Part shown: piece after piece, positions 1 to 9,176 of the stretch | How positions within the stretch are numbered: position 1 is the stretch's first letter | Layout of the letters: every line of letters starts with the position of its first letter | DNA from: JBFGFX01 sp965232455 | GTDB taxonomy: Bacteria > Pseudomonadota > Gammaproteobacteria > Steroidobacterales > Woeseiaceae | NCBI GenBank assembly: GCA_965232455.1 | Contig: OZ246981.1 | Span: 5,580,001 to 5,644,000, forward strand | Length of the DNA stretch: 64,000 nt | Direction of reading: 5' to 3' | Translations under genes and position numbers: made by a program | Notes under the pieces: model-generated | Databases searched by the model: none | What the model was told of the DNA's origin: nothing | What the model saw: the letters and a program-made list of their open reading frames with translations, nothing else

Positions 1-2083
1 AGCCCGGCCGATAGCGCCAGCCGGCGACGCGGAAAGCATGGATGGGATGATGGAGGACGTTGTCCGGCCGTTCGTTTATCGGCGCTATCTGGACTACGGC
101 GTCTTCGAGTCCTTACGTGAAATGAAGGCCCTGGTCGCCGCCGAGGTGCGGAAACGGGAGCTGATGGACGACGTCAAGCTGGGACCGGGCGGAATTCGCG
201 AAATCGAATTCATCGTCCAGGCGCTGCAGCTGGTGCGCGGCGGCAGTGTCGCCGGTTTGCGGACCACCCGGCTTCGGGATGCGCTCGAAAACGCGGTTGA
301 CGATCACAATCTCACGGGCGAGACCGCGGCTGGGCTGCTGCGCGCCTACGAGTTGCTCCGTCGTGTCGAAAACTACCTGCAGGCCTGGCGCGATCAGCAG
401 ACTCACGTGCTGCCGGCGTCGTCGGTTGAGCAAGAAAGACTTGCGTACGCGATGCGTTATTCGTCGTGGGCCGAACTCGAACGCGATCTTGCCGATGCGC
501 GCAGGTTCGTCAGCGATCAGTTTGCCGCCATTGCGTTTCGGGATTCCGGCGCCGCCGCCGGCGGCGCGGACGATCCGGGTTTTGCGGCGTTGTGGGGTCG
601 GCGCGCATCCGAGGAGGAGTGGAATCACAGCCTTTCGGCGTGCGGCTACGACGAATCGCGGGAGGTGGCGCGAGCCGTGGCCTCTTTTGCAGAGCTTCCA
701 AGCACGCAAAGGATCGATACGATCGCGGCGGAGCGGCTGCGGCAGTTCATGCCAATGCTGCTGAGACTGCTGCGCGATAGAAGCAAGCCGGCAACGACGC
801 TAAAACGCGTCTTGGGCATTGTCGACCGCGTTCTGCGCCGCAGCGCCTATCTTGCGCTGCTCAACGAAAACCGAGTGGTGCTCGAGCGCTTGATCGAGCT
901 CTGCGAGGCCAGCGGATACCTGGCCAATGAAGTTGCGCGATTCCCCGTGTTGCTGGATGAACTGATTGATCCGCGGCGCTATCTGGAAGCGCCGGGAGCG
1001 CTGGAGATTCGCGCCGATCTCGAACAGCGCGGTGCCGCCGTCGATCCCGCCGACAGTGAACGCCAGGTCGAGATCATGACGGAGTTCAAAAGGGCAACGC
1101 TGTTCCGGCTGGCCGTTGCCGACTTCAACGGCAGCATCTCCACGATGAAGGTCAGTGATCGCCTTACCGATATCGCCGAGCTGATCCTCTCGCGAGCGCT
1201 CGCGCTCGCGCACGCCGACCTGGTTGCCCGCGTCGGCGTTCCGCGCTACCGAATCGACGGACGTCAGCACACGGCCGGTCTGGGCGTTATCGCCTACGGT
1301 AAGCTGGGCGGCATGGAGTTGTCCTACGGGTCGGACCTCGATCTCGTTTTTGTGCATGATTCGCGCGGCGAGCAACAGCAGACGGATGGCCCCAAACCCG
1401 TCGACAACGCGGTGTTCTTCGGCCGCCTCGCGCGGCGATTGGTGCACTTCCTCACGACGCAGACGGGATCGGGCGCCCTGTACGAAATCGATACCCGTTT
1501 GCGGCCCAGCGGCCGATCGGGGCTGATAGTGACGAGCATCGACGCGTTCGAGCGGTATCAGGTGGAGAACGCGTGGACCTGGGAGCACCAGGCCCTGCTG
1601 CGCGGCCGCGCCGTAGCGGGCAGTTCCGTCGTGGCCCGGGAATTCGAGCGCATCCGCGCTCAGACGTTGCGCGAGCGGGTACGACGCGATTGTCTGAAGG
1701 AGGACGTCGTATCGATGCGCGCAAAGATGCGCGCGCAGCTCGACAAGAGCGACGCCGAACGGTTTGATCTGAAGCAGGGGTCCGGCGGAATCGCCGACAT
1801 TGAATTCCTGGTGCAATACCTTGTCTTGTTGAACGCTGCGTCACATCCGGCGGTAATCCACTACTCCGATAACATCCGCCAACTCGGTACCCTGGCGGCA
1901 GCCGGTTGCCTGTCGGAAGAGGAAAGCCGCCGATTGCAGGAAATTTACCGGCGCTACCGCGCGCTGACGCACCGGCTTGCGCTCGACGACAGGCCCGCGT
2001 ACGTCCCCGCCGAATCCCTGCAGGAAGAACGGCGGTTCGTCCACGATCTCTGGCTGCGGAAGCTCGGTCCGGTGAACCTGTGA
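1..2083 (+). CDS. glnE: Bifunctional glutamine synthetase adenylyltransferase/adenylyl-removing enzyme, 5' end outside window
   Basis: The frame is open from base 2, so the gene starts before the window; about 694 codons are present against roughly 946 residues in E. coli GlnE. GlnE adds AMP to, and removes it from, glutamine synthetase in response to PII, matching the enzyme to nitrogen status. The visible part starts just after the first nucleotidyltransferase core (GPGGIREIEFIVQ helix region). It includes the second core with KLGGMELSYGSDLDLVFVHD, whose GSDLD aspartates bind metal, and the terminal helical domain ending at TGA 2081-2083. The second core is normally the adenylylating half. 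Identity is secure from these motifs and the order. Confidence 0.95.
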   Translation, partial: ARPIAPAGDAESMDGMMEDVVRPFVYRRYLDYGVFESLREMKALVAAEVRKRELMDDVKLGPGGIREIEFIVQALQLVRGGSVAGLRTTRLRDALENAVDDHNLTGETAAGLLRAYELLRRVENYLQAWRDQQTHVLPASSVEQERLAYAMRYSSWAELERDLADARRFVSDQFAAIAFRDSGAAAGGADDPGFAALWGRRASEEEWNHSLSACGYDESREVARAVASFAELPSTQRIDTIAAERLRQFMPMLLRLLRDRSKPATTLKRVLGIVDRVLRRSAYLALLNENRVVLERLIELCEASGYLANEVARFPVLLDELIDPRRYLEAPGALEIRADLEQRGAAVDPADSERQVEIMTEFKRATLFRLAVADFNGSISTMKVSDRLTDIAELILSRALALAHADLVARVGVPRYRIDGRQHTAGLGVIAYGKLGGMELSYGSDLDLVFVHDSRGEQQQTDGPKPVDNAVFFGRLARRLVHFLTTQTGSGALYEIDTRLRPSGRSGLIVTSIDAFERYQVENAWTWEHQALLRGRAVAGSSVVAREFERIRAQTLRERVRRDCLKEDVVSMRAKMRAQLDKSDAERFDLKQGSGGIADIEFLVQYLVLLNAASHPAVIHYSDNIRQLGTLAAAGCLSEEESRRLQEIYRRYRALTHRLALDDRPAYVPAESLQEERRFVHDLWLRKLGPVNL

Positions 2084-2173
2084 CGAAGCATTACTGCGCC
2101 TGTGCGGCATTGTTATACTTGATGCCTTTCAGCAGGCGCTGGTCCACCAACCCGCCAAACCAATCGCGGACCT

Positions 2174-2410
2174 TTGAAAAGGATACCCAGTTTAGTGAGA
2201 ACACGTTCAGGCACGGTCGAACAGGACCTGATTCCGGCCAACGCACAACACCGCTACGAGGTGCGTCCAAGAGATTTGCCCTTGTCATGCCCGATGCCGG
2301 GAATGTATCTGTGGAATTCCCATCCCAAGGTGTATCTGCCCATTCAGGAAACCGGCCAGGCGAAATGTCCCTACTGCGGCGCCGCCTACGAACTGAAGCG
2401 CGAAGAATGA
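2174..2410 (+). CDS. Small CHCC zinc-finger domain protein
   Basis: A 78-residue protein whose C-terminal half reads LPLSCPMPGMYLWNSHPKVY and then AKCPYCGAAYEL. The spaced Cys, His, Cys, Cys set is that of the zf-CHCC family, related to the zinc-binding NDUFS6 subunit of complex I. The bacterial proteins are small and of unclear role. The first start is TTG at 2174; a GTG at 2195 would trim seven residues, and neither has a convincing ribosome site. An extended -10-like TGTTATACT at 2111-2119 could serve as promoter. The stop overlaps a possible next start (ATGA at 2407). Confidence 0.8.
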   Translation: MKRIPSLVRTRSGTVEQDLIPANAQHRYEVRPRDLPLSCPMPGMYLWNSHPKVYLPIQETGQAKCPYCGAAYELKREE

Positions 2411-2520
2411 GCCGCCTGCGGCGGCTGCGAGCGATCGGTATCCGGGTCGCGGTCGGGTTGTCCCGAGCAGGCCTGGCGGGTTGCGGGCAAAAAAGCGCCG
2501 AGCCGAAAAGTACCGCGTAA
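2407..2520 (+). CDS. Possible tiny lipoprotein, LptM-like ending
   Basis: A 37-codon frame begins at the ATG overlapping the zinc-finger gene's stop (ATGA). It has a basic N-terminus and then SRAGLAGCGQKSAEPK. LAGC is a good lipobox, and CGQK recalls LptM, the small lipoprotein that helps mature the LptD translocon. The hydrophobic stretch before the lipobox is short and interrupted by arginine, and the PLYLP tail common in LptM is missing. It could be a decayed copy or chance. No tight neighbour supports it. Confidence 0.25.
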   Translation: MSRLRRLRAIGIRVAVGLSRAGLAGCGQKSAEPKSTA

Positions 2521-2942
2521 AAGCCGTCAAATTACGCGAAATTCGTCGAAAAGGGACGTTCTTGCTTGATCGTAAAGCGGGGCGAGGGTGAAGGACCGGC
2601 GTTGCGTCGACCGATAAAATCACTGAAATAGCAAAAAAGAGCCATGAAAATTCGAGAAAATCCGGAAAAATTGCACCCTTGTTTCCTCAGTCACCGGATT
2701 TGCCATTGGCGGCGACAGGTCTGCCGATATTCGTTGGCCGCGGATGGCCGGGACGCCCGGGTTTTGCTTCAAAAAGCCGCTTAAAATTCCTTATCTTCGT
2801 TATAAAAACGCTGAAATCTCGAGAAATGACCGACATCCGTTTTTTTGCAGGACTTCGCTGGCAGGCAGATCGCCGGCCGGCGGCGGCGCGACGATCCGGC
2901 CGTTTCGAGACGCCGACGAGCGACGACGCTGTCCCGGGTTGA
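2521..2942. other. Intergenic region with no supported gene
   Basis: About 420 bases between the possible small lipoprotein and kdkA. It is somewhat richer in A+T than the flanking genes. Short frames exist, for example a 46-codon frame from ATG 2644, but they have no recognisable domain, signal peptide or ribosome site. No clear terminator or hairpin was found. It presumably holds the kdkA promoter. Confidence 0.4.
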
Positions 2943-3731
2943 ATGCGCTCCTCCGACGAAAACGGTAACGCGGACGAACGTCTCCTCGATCCGCTAAGCA
3001 CGCACGAGAGCATTGAAAGAAACGCCGGCGGCGCGGTCATTTACGATTCGTCGATCATCGACGGCGTGTCCGAAAAAACGTTTTCGGCATCCGCCTGGAG
3101 ACACGTGAAACCGATCGACAACGTCCTTCAATCCGGCGGACGCGGCTACACGTTGATCATCGGCGACGGAACGCGGGAATACGTCCTGCGGCACTATCGA
3201 CGGGGCGGCTTCATCGGGCGATTTGTCCGCGACAGTTATGTGTGGGTCAGCGAGGACGCAACAAGATCCTTCGCCGAATGGCGTCTATTGCAGAAACTGG
3301 TGAAAATGGGTTTGCCGGTGCCGACGCCGGCGGTTGCGCGCTATTGCAAAAAGGGTCTGGTTTATTCGGCGGACATCATCACGGTACGCGTGCCCGGCAT
3401 TCGGCCGCTGTCGGTGAGACTTACCGAAGGCGCGGGCGGCGAGGAGTTCTGGCGCGCGCTCGGGCAGGCGATATGTCGTTTTCACGATCGCGGGGTCAAC
3501 CATGCCGACCTGAGTTCGCACAACGTACAGATGGATGAGCGCGGAGAAGTGTGGCTGCTGGATTTCGACCAGGCGAAGCTGATGCCGGCGGGCACGTGGC
3601 GTCAAAAAAACCTGGCGCGCCTGCACAGGTCGCTGCAGAAGATCCGCCGACTCGATCAGCGTGTGCGCTACAGCAATAGAGATTGGGAGCACTTTCTGGC
3701 GGGCTACTTCCAGGCGTCGAGGTCCGCGTAA
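2943..3731 (+). CDS. kdkA: 3-deoxy-D-manno-octulosonic acid (KDO) kinase
   Basis: This 262-residue protein has the KdkA kinase fold, which phosphorylates the 4-OH of the KDO attached to lipid A on the cytoplasmic face of the inner membrane. The catalytic loop is HADLSSHNVQ from H187, with the metal-binding segment LLDFDQAK (D207, D209) and the family ending NLARLHRSLQKIRR. About 45 N-terminal residues before the domain look unconserved, so a later start is possible. The gene converges on lpxL and overlaps its 3' end by 28 bases. Both act on the lipid A-KDO part of lipopolysaccharide. Confidence 0.9.
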   Translation: MRSSDENGNADERLLDPLSTHESIERNAGGAVIYDSSIIDGVSEKTFSASAWRHVKPIDNVLQSGGRGYTLIIGDGTREYVLRHYRRGGFIGRFVRDSYVWVSEDATRSFAEWRLLQKLVKMGLPVPTPAVARYCKKGLVYSADIITVRVPGIRPLSVRLTEGAGGEEFWRALGQAICRFHDRGVNHADLSSHNVQMDERGEVWLLDFDQAKLMPAGTWRQKNLARLHRSLQKIRRLDQRVRYSNRDWEHFLAGYFQASRSA

Positions 3732-4645
3732 TAGTCCGGTAGCGGTTCCGGCAGGTTCTTGTACTTGCGGTGGATCCAGTAGTACTGTTCCGGGCATTTT
3801 CGGATGTGCTCCTCGAGGACGGCCACGTATTTTTTCGTATCGGCTTCGGCATCGCCGCTCGGAAAATTCTCGAGCGGCGGTTTGATCGATACGACGTAGC
3901 CGCCTTCGGGAAGTCGGCGCGGCAGGTAAGGCAGCGTGACCGCCTTGCCCAGGCGCGCCAGCGTGCTGGTTGCAATGTTCGTCATTGCCGGAACGCCAAA
4001 AAACGGCACCACGGCCGACTGTTTGCGGTTGTAACTCTGGTCCGGTGCGTACCAGACGGGCGTGCCGGCGCGCAGGCTGCGTACCATCTGCTTGATGTCG
4101 CTTTTTTCTATCGTTCCGCGGCCGGAGATCTCGCGGGTGGTGCGTATGAATTCCGTGAGGAAATCGCTGCGGAATCGCCGGAACACGAGATCGAAGGGCG
4201 GACAGTTGGGTTTGAGGATGCGGCCGCTGATTTCCAGTGTCGTGAAGTGCGCGCTGAGGAAGATGATGCCGTGGCCTTCGCGAACGGCGTCTTCGATGTG
4301 CTCGACACCTTCGATGCGCATCAGCGGTCGAAGCTTTTTTTCGGAGCCCCAGCGGGCAAGCGCCAATTCCATCACGGATGCGCCGATCGCCTCGAAGTGC
4401 CTGAGAGCGAGCGCGTTGCGATCTTCCGTGGACATTTCCGGGAACGCCAGCGCCAGGTTCCTGCGGACGATCGCACGTCGCTTGGGGACGAGTCGATGAC
4501 CAAGCCGGCCGATGCGATTGCCGATGCCGATCTGTGTGCGATAAGGCAGCAGACAGCTGAGCCGCAGCAGCAGGAGACCGAACCACGTCGGCCAGTGGTT
4601 CGGTGTCCAGAAACGGGCCAACGGCTTACGCCTGTCGCGATTCAT
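3704..4645 (-). CDS. lpxL: Lipid A biosynthesis late acyltransferase (LpxL/LpxM family)
   Basis: A 313-residue inner-membrane acyltransferase that adds a secondary acyl chain to KDO-lipid A from acyl-ACP. The N-terminus has a hydrophobic anchor (WFGLLLLRLSCLLPY, about residues 21-35). The catalytic HX4E motif is H133-FTTL-E138, followed by WYAPDQSYN and a PFFGVPA stretch typical of the family. Whether the chain is laurate (LpxL) or myristate (LpxM) cannot be told from sequence alone; the symbol is the more usual of the two. The start is the ATG complement at 4643-4645. The 3' end overlaps kdkA on the other strand. Confidence 0.88.
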   Translation of the reverse strand: MNRDRRKPLARFWTPNHWPTWFGLLLLRLSCLLPYRTQIGIGNRIGRLGHRLVPKRRAIVRRNLALAFPEMSTEDRNALALRHFEAIGASVMELALARWGSEKKLRPLMRIEGVEHIEDAVREGHGIIFLSAHFTTLEISGRILKPNCPPFDLVFRRFRSDFLTEFIRTTREISGRGTIEKSDIKQMVRSLRAGTPVWYAPDQSYNRKQSAVVPFFGVPAMTNIATSTLARLGKAVTLPYLPRRLPEGGYVVSIKPPLENFPSGDAEADTKKYVAVLEEHIRKCPEQYYWIHRKYKNLPEPLPDYYADLDAWK

Positions 4646-4919
4646 GCACGTGCCCGGCCTTCAGGGCCTGCTGCCGACGCTCGTTGGGCAGCAGCCCTTC
4701 CGGTTGAGCCCCAAAGTACGTCGCCGGGCGTTGCTCGTCGCTCAATTGGGATGACCAAACGATTCGTCTCGCGTCTTGATTGGCGTTTTTTCGGGACTCA
4801 ACAGCGATTACTCAACCAGTGTTAACGGACCCGCGGGAGGCGGGTTGGTGAGCGGAGTGTAGCGATTTGCGGGCTCGTGCCGCAATCGGTGTCCGGGAAA
4901 GAACGCTGCCGGCGCCCGG

Positions 4920-6275
4920 TTATTCGGATAAACCGTCCATCTGTTCGTCGTCGTCCGCGTGTTCTTCGTTGTGCATATCGGTCTGTTGACTGACGCTGGC
5001 AACGTCTGTTGCGTCCGAGGTCTGTATACCGATGTGAAAGGCGGCAAAACCGGGCATCACCACCTGATTGCGCGCCATGCCGATCACCCTGCCGGAATGC
5101 GGTGTGTAGATCGGGGTGCTGGCGTTGTTCATCGGATCGGTGATCGTGCCCAGCAGATCGCCCGCGCGCACGGAACTGCCGATGCGCACGTCGGCGAGCA
5201 GGATGCCGCCGCTGTCCGCGCGAATCCAGGTCGATCGATAGTAGACCGGCTCGGGGTCGCCCCAGAGGCGAACTTTCTTGATCATCCCAAGGGAATTCAA
5301 CAGTGTTTCAATGCCCTTGACGCCGTGTTTGACCTCGGTCGGTTCGAGTACCGAGGGGCCGCCGGCTTCGAGCGTAACGGCGGGTATGCCGGCGGCCGTC
5401 GCCGCGTGACGCAGCGTGCCGCGCGCCGGCGTGCTGTGCAGAATAACCGTCGAGCCGAATCCCTGCGTCAGCGTGAGCACGTCCGGGTCGCGCAGATCTG
5501 CGCGCAGCTGAGGCAGATTGGCGCGCTCGAACGAACCGGTATGCAGATCGACCAGTGCGTTGCAGTGACTCACGATCTCGGTAAAAAACGCGTGTGCGAT
5601 TCTGGATGCGGCGCTGCCCCTGGCGTTGCCGGGAAAAAACCGGTTCAGGTCGCGCCGATCCGGCAGGTAGCGCGAACCACGACGAAAGCCCTGAACGTTG
5701 ACGATGGGAACGCCGATCACGGCCCCCGACAGCTTCTGCGGATTCAGGTCGTGCATGACCCTGCGCACCATCTCGATGCCGTTCAGCTCGTCGCCGTGAA
5801 CCGCTGCTGTCAGGCAGAGCGTCGGGCCGGGCAGTTCGCCGTTGACGACCAATACCGGTGTCGCGACCGGGACGCCCTCGAACAACTGGGTAGCGGACCA
5901 GGACAGGCGCCGGTATTCGCCGGGTGGAACGACGACGCCGAGGATCGCAAGCGCGTCCGGCACGCCCGACGCCACGGCGACCGCATCGGCGAGCGGCACG
6001 ACCGGTACGTCCAGGGGCTCCAGTTCGACGCTGACCGGCGGCGGCACGGGTTCGCCGAATGCGGAACCGTAGGCGCCGTCCTGCGCGTTCGCGTCCGCCT
6101 CCTCGACGGAACGCACCTCGTTCTGGACGGTCGGATCGTCAAACGACTCTATCGTCAGGCCTTCCGTCGTCGGGTCGAGGTCGGTCTCGTTGGCTGAGGC
6201 GGCAACGCCGGCCAGCAGCGCCAGGAGGAGCGCATAGCGGGCATTGGTCCCTGATTTTGTCCGATTTTGCATCAT
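4920..6275 (-). CDS. Exported succinylglutamate desuccinylase/aspartoacylase family protein
   Basis: The 451-residue product begins with a signal peptide (YALLLALLAGVAASA). A linker of about 80 residues is followed by the M14-like zinc hydrolase domain of the AstE/AspA family: TAAVHGDELNGIE gives the His and Glu zinc ligands and ALVDLHTGSFER supplies the other His. The C-terminal part (IRADSGGILLADVRIGSSVRAGDLLG) is the beta-sandwich typical of the family. The family removes acyl groups from amino acids; the substrate here is unknown, and the signal peptide places it outside the cytoplasm. It stands alone, divergent from the lytic transglycosylase. Confidence 0.85.
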   Translation of the reverse strand: MMQNRTKSGTNARYALLLALLAGVAASANETDLDPTTEGLTIESFDDPTVQNEVRSVEEADANAQDGAYGSAFGEPVPPPVSVELEPLDVPVVPLADAVAVASGVPDALAILGVVVPPGEYRRLSWSATQLFEGVPVATPVLVVNGELPGPTLCLTAAVHGDELNGIEMVRRVMHDLNPQKLSGAVIGVPIVNVQGFRRGSRYLPDRRDLNRFFPGNARGSAASRIAHAFFTEIVSHCNALVDLHTGSFERANLPQLRADLRDPDVLTLTQGFGSTVILHSTPARGTLRHAATAAGIPAVTLEAGGPSVLEPTEVKHGVKGIETLLNSLGMIKKVRLWGDPEPVYYRSTWIRADSGGILLADVRIGSSVRAGDLLGTITDPMNNASTPIYTPHSGRVIGMARNQVVMPGFAAFHIGIQTSDATDVASVSQQTDMHNEEHADDDEQMDGLSE

Positions 6276-6408
6276 GGTTGGCTTTTCGGCGCCGAAGCAG
6301 GCTTCCTGCGAAGCAAAAAATAGCTTATATATGTGGGTAACTTCTGTGAACTATTCAAGTATTTATCGCCTATTTCTCGATTGAAACCCTAATTGGTAAA
6401 AATGACAA

Positions 6409-6675
6409 GAACCTATCTCAAGACAGATCATAGCCGCGTTGCGGTGCCAGTGGCCGCGAGGCAAGGCACGAGGAGTGCAGTTTGGTGACACCAAATAAGC
6501 GACGAGCAACGCAGCCTCGCGGCCACTGGCGCCGCAACCCTTTGGGCCGGCGGCTATTTTTCCGCAATCCGGCGTTGCAACTCGCTGATGTAGCGCTGCT
6601 ACACGGCGCTCGTTGCGCCTTGGCTTGCAAAAAAATCGCTGCCGGCGCGGCTACGATCTGTCTTGAGATAGGTTC
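6409..6675. mobile_element. Palindromic MITE-like element, copy A
   Basis: A 267-bp element whose ends are 30-bp inverted repeats (6409-6438 and 6646-6675) matching at 29 of 30 positions and starting GAACCTATCTCAAGACAG. It is flanked by direct AA dinucleotides (6407-6408, 6676-6677), a likely target duplication. Inside are a second inverted pair (6438-6462 with 6514-6538, 24 of 25), a small palindrome at 6481-6495 (TTTGGTGACACCAAA) and TGTAGCGCTGCTACA near 6590-6604. No transposase is encoded. The ends recur at 12541, 33203, 46482 and 60743. It separates the native-looking ATG at 6402 from the lytic transglycosylase gene. Confidence 0.8.
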
Positions 6676-8629
6676 AAGCTCAATTCGCAGCCTTTGCCTC
6701 ACTCTGTCCCTCATCGTCCTGCCGGCCACCGCCGGCGCGGCCGTCCCCCACTTTCCGCTGCCGGCCGAACTCGAACGCGACGTCAAATTCTGGTTGAGCG
6801 TGTTCTCGGAGGTGAGCACCAACGAAGGGGTTATACACGACAATCGCAATCTGTCGGTCGTTTACGAAATCATGCCGATGCCGGCGTCAACCGGCCGACG
6901 CGAGCGGAATCGCCGCGTGGCCGTGCGTCGTAAGCACTACCAGAGCGTGCTCGCGACCCTGGCATCCGGTAAGCGCAGCGGTCTCAGCGAAGAAGAACAG
7001 CGCGTTCTCGATCTTTGGCCGGAGGACGTCGATAACAGTACGCTGTCCGCGGCGGCGCGGCGTATCCGATTCCAGCACGGATTGTCGGATCGATTTGCGG
7101 AGGGTCTGCGACGCGCCGGACGTTGGCGTGGGCACGTCAACGAAGTGTTCTCCCGGCACGGGGTGCCGATAGAGCTTGCGGCACTGCCGCACGTCGAGTC
7201 GTCCTACAATCCCGACGCGCGATCGCACGTCGGCGCATCGGGAATCTGGCAGTTCACCCGGAGCACCGGTCGTCGTTTCATGCGTGTCGACCACGTGCTG
7301 GACGAGCGCAACGACCCTTATCTGGCAACCGAGGCCGCTGCAAGGCTGCTCGCTTACAACTACTCCATCACCGGCAACTGGCCAATGGCCATTACCGCGT
7401 ATAACCATGGGCTGGCCGGCGTACGGCGCGCGATGCGTAGGCACGGCGATACGGCGTACGCGGAAATCATGCGCAAATACAACGGTCGTACCTTCGGTTT
7501 TGCATCACGCAATTTTTACGTTGCGTTTCTGGCCGCGAAGGAGATCGACCAGAATCCCGAAAAGTACTTTCCCGGCGTAAGGCCCGATACGCCCGAGGAC
7601 TATGCGTTGTTCCGTTTGGACGACTACGTGCCTGCTGAGGAACTGCTCTCCAGCTTGGGTGTGAGCCGGCGCGAATTCGGCCGTCACAATCCGGCAATAC
7701 AGCCGACCATCTGGCAGGGCAGCAAACACATGCCGCGCGATTTCGAGTTACGCGTCCCACGGCATCGTTTGTCGGCGTCGGTCGACGAGCTGCTCGCCGC
7801 CATTGCGGCGGACCAGCGCTTCGAGGAACAGCTGCCGGATCTGTTCCATACGATTGCGCGCGGCGACACGTTGTCCAAAATCGCCGATGAATATGGGACC
7901 AACGTGTCGACGCTGGTTGCGCTAAACGGTCTGAGGAGCCGTCACCGTATCCGAGCCGGCCAGCAGCTCAGGCTTCCCGCGGCGGGACCGGCCCCGGAGA
8001 TTGTCGCGGCAAGGGCGGCGGAAATCGCCCGAACCGCAGAAGCTGCGTCGCCACCGGCTGAAACCCTGGCAAACGTTCCGGCGATCGACCCGCCGCCGGT
8101 CGCGGCGCCGGCGGTGGACGAAGAGGTGGACGGTGTTCTCGGTGAGGAAGGGCTTGCCGATACGCTGATGGGCGCGCTGCAATCGGCTTTGTTGACCGAC
8201 CCCAGCGACTACACCGTGGCCGCCGATATGACCATAGAAGTTCAGCCGCTCGAGACGCTCGGGCACTACGCCGATTGGCTGGGGATCAAGACGCAGCGAT
8301 TGCGCGATGTCAACCGCCTCGCTTTCCGCACACCCGTCGAGGTCGGTCAAAGGATCAAACTGGATATGGGCAAATCGAGCGTCGCGGACTTCGAGCGGCT
8401 TCGCGCCGTTTATCATCGAGAGCAGCAGGACGCCTTTTTTCGGCGGAATACCATCACCGGCGTCCGGGAACACGTCGTTGCAAACGGCGAGTCTTTGTGG
8501 ATCCTGTCGTTACGGCGTTACGACGTCCCGATCTGGCTCTTTCGCCAGTACAACCCCGAAGTCGATATGCACAGGGTGTCTCCCGGCACGCGAGTCCATT
8601 TCCCGGTGTTGACCAATAACAGCGGCTGA
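6482..8629 (+). CDS. mltD: Membrane-bound lytic murein transglycosylase, MltD-like, with LysM repeats; 5' end disrupted
   Basis: The protein cleaves glycan strands of peptidoglycan, leaving 1,6-anhydro ends. The SLT domain has the catalytic Glu in ALPHVESSYNP, then GASGIWQFTRSTGR and ITAYNHGLAGVRRAM. LysM-type wall-binding modules follow: a clear one (HTIARGDTLSKIADEYGTNV), a divergent one and a C-terminal one (HVVANGESLWILSLRRYDV). The frame opens at TTG 6482 (GTG 6485 is next), but codons up to 6673 lie inside mobile element copy A. The true protein appears to begin with SSIRSLCLTLSLIVLPATAG, a signal peptide whose ATG at 6402 was cut off by the element. Present-day expression would need a start inside the element. 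Confidence 0.85.
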   Translation: MVTPNKRRATQPRGHWRRNPLGRRLFFRNPALQLADVALLHGARCALACKKIAAGAATICLEIGSSSIRSLCLTLSLIVLPATAGAAVPHFPLPAELERDVKFWLSVFSEVSTNEGVIHDNRNLSVVYEIMPMPASTGRRERNRRVAVRRKHYQSVLATLASGKRSGLSEEEQRVLDLWPEDVDNSTLSAAARRIRFQHGLSDRFAEGLRRAGRWRGHVNEVFSRHGVPIELAALPHVESSYNPDARSHVGASGIWQFTRSTGRRFMRVDHVLDERNDPYLATEAAARLLAYNYSITGNWPMAITAYNHGLAGVRRAMRRHGDTAYAEIMRKYNGRTFGFASRNFYVAFLAAKEIDQNPEKYFPGVRPDTPEDYALFRLDDYVPAEELLSSLGVSRREFGRHNPAIQPTIWQGSKHMPRDFELRVPRHRLSASVDELLAAIAADQRFEEQLPDLFHTIARGDTLSKIADEYGTNVSTLVALNGLRSRHRIRAGQQLRLPAAGPAPEIVAARAAEIARTAEAASPPAETLANVPAIDPPPVAAPAVDEEVDGVLGEEGLADTLMGALQSALLTDPSDYTVAADMTIEVQPLETLGHYADWLGIKTQRLRDVNRLAFRTPVEVGQRIKLDMGKSSVADFERLRAVYHREQQDAFFRRNTITGVREHVVANGESLWILSLRRYDVPIWLFRQYNPEVDMHRVSPGTRVHFPVLTNNSG

Positions 8630-8637
8630 TTTGGCCG

Positions 8638-9039
8638 GTGAAGGCGCCGCTTTCGCTGCTGTTCGTCCGCCTCATGCCGGTGGTTTTCGTCACCGCTGCT
8701 GCAGCGGCCTATGCGTTTTACGTTGAGGGTCCGGATGCCTACGCCGCCCGCAACGCCGTGCCGATGTTTGCCGTGCTGGTCCTGGCCGGCGTAACGCTTT
8801 ACCGCGGAGGCGGGATGTGGACGGGCAGCGGCTGGCGCTGGCCGCTGGCCACGGTCGGTTTCGCGATTCCCGCGTTGGGCCTGTCGATGTATTTGCACTA
8901 CGGATACGCGACCGACCTGCACGGCATGTACAGCGAGGCGGTTTATCCGCAGGAGCTCTTCCGGTTCCTGCCGATGTACACATTGGTGGCCGGTTGTATC
9001 GGTTTTGCCATCGGCTGGATTATCGGACGGAACGTATGA
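8638..9039 (+). CDS. Small integral membrane protein, unknown function
   Basis: A 133-residue protein from GTG 8638, only eight bases after the transglycosylase stop, so probably cotranscribed. Four hydrophobic stretches are visible: LLFVRLMPVVFVTAAAAAYA, AVPMFAVLVLAGVTLY, PLATVGFAIPALGLSMYL and LPMYTLVAGCIGFAIGWIIG. No catalytic motif or named family is recognised. Frame length, hydrophobic pattern and position support a real gene. Confidence 0.65.
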   Translation: MKAPLSLLFVRLMPVVFVTAAAAAYAFYVEGPDAYAARNAVPMFAVLVLAGVTLYRGGGMWTGSGWRWPLATVGFAIPALGLSMYLHYGYATDLHGMYSEAVYPQELFRFLPMYTLVAGCIGFAIGWIIGRNV

Positions 9040-9176
9040 ACGCCGGGCAGGACCGCGCCGCCGTCTCATCCGGCGCCCGCGAGCCTACCCGGTCCAAAAT
9101 TTGTGAAGTAGCGAACTTGCACCGCGGATCGTGTCTGCTACATTGGCTCGTTCAACACCCTGGAGAATGTCCGGTC

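Noticed and set aside
3285..4586. 433-codon minus-strand frame across kdkA and lpxL
   Set aside because: It overlaps both real genes in other frames, and its product is a low-complexity Arg/His/Pro string.
4959..6197. 412-codon plus-strand frame opposite the aspartoacylase-like gene
   Set aside because: The opposite strand encodes a signal peptide and intact zinc-hydrolase motifs; this frame has no recognisable domain.
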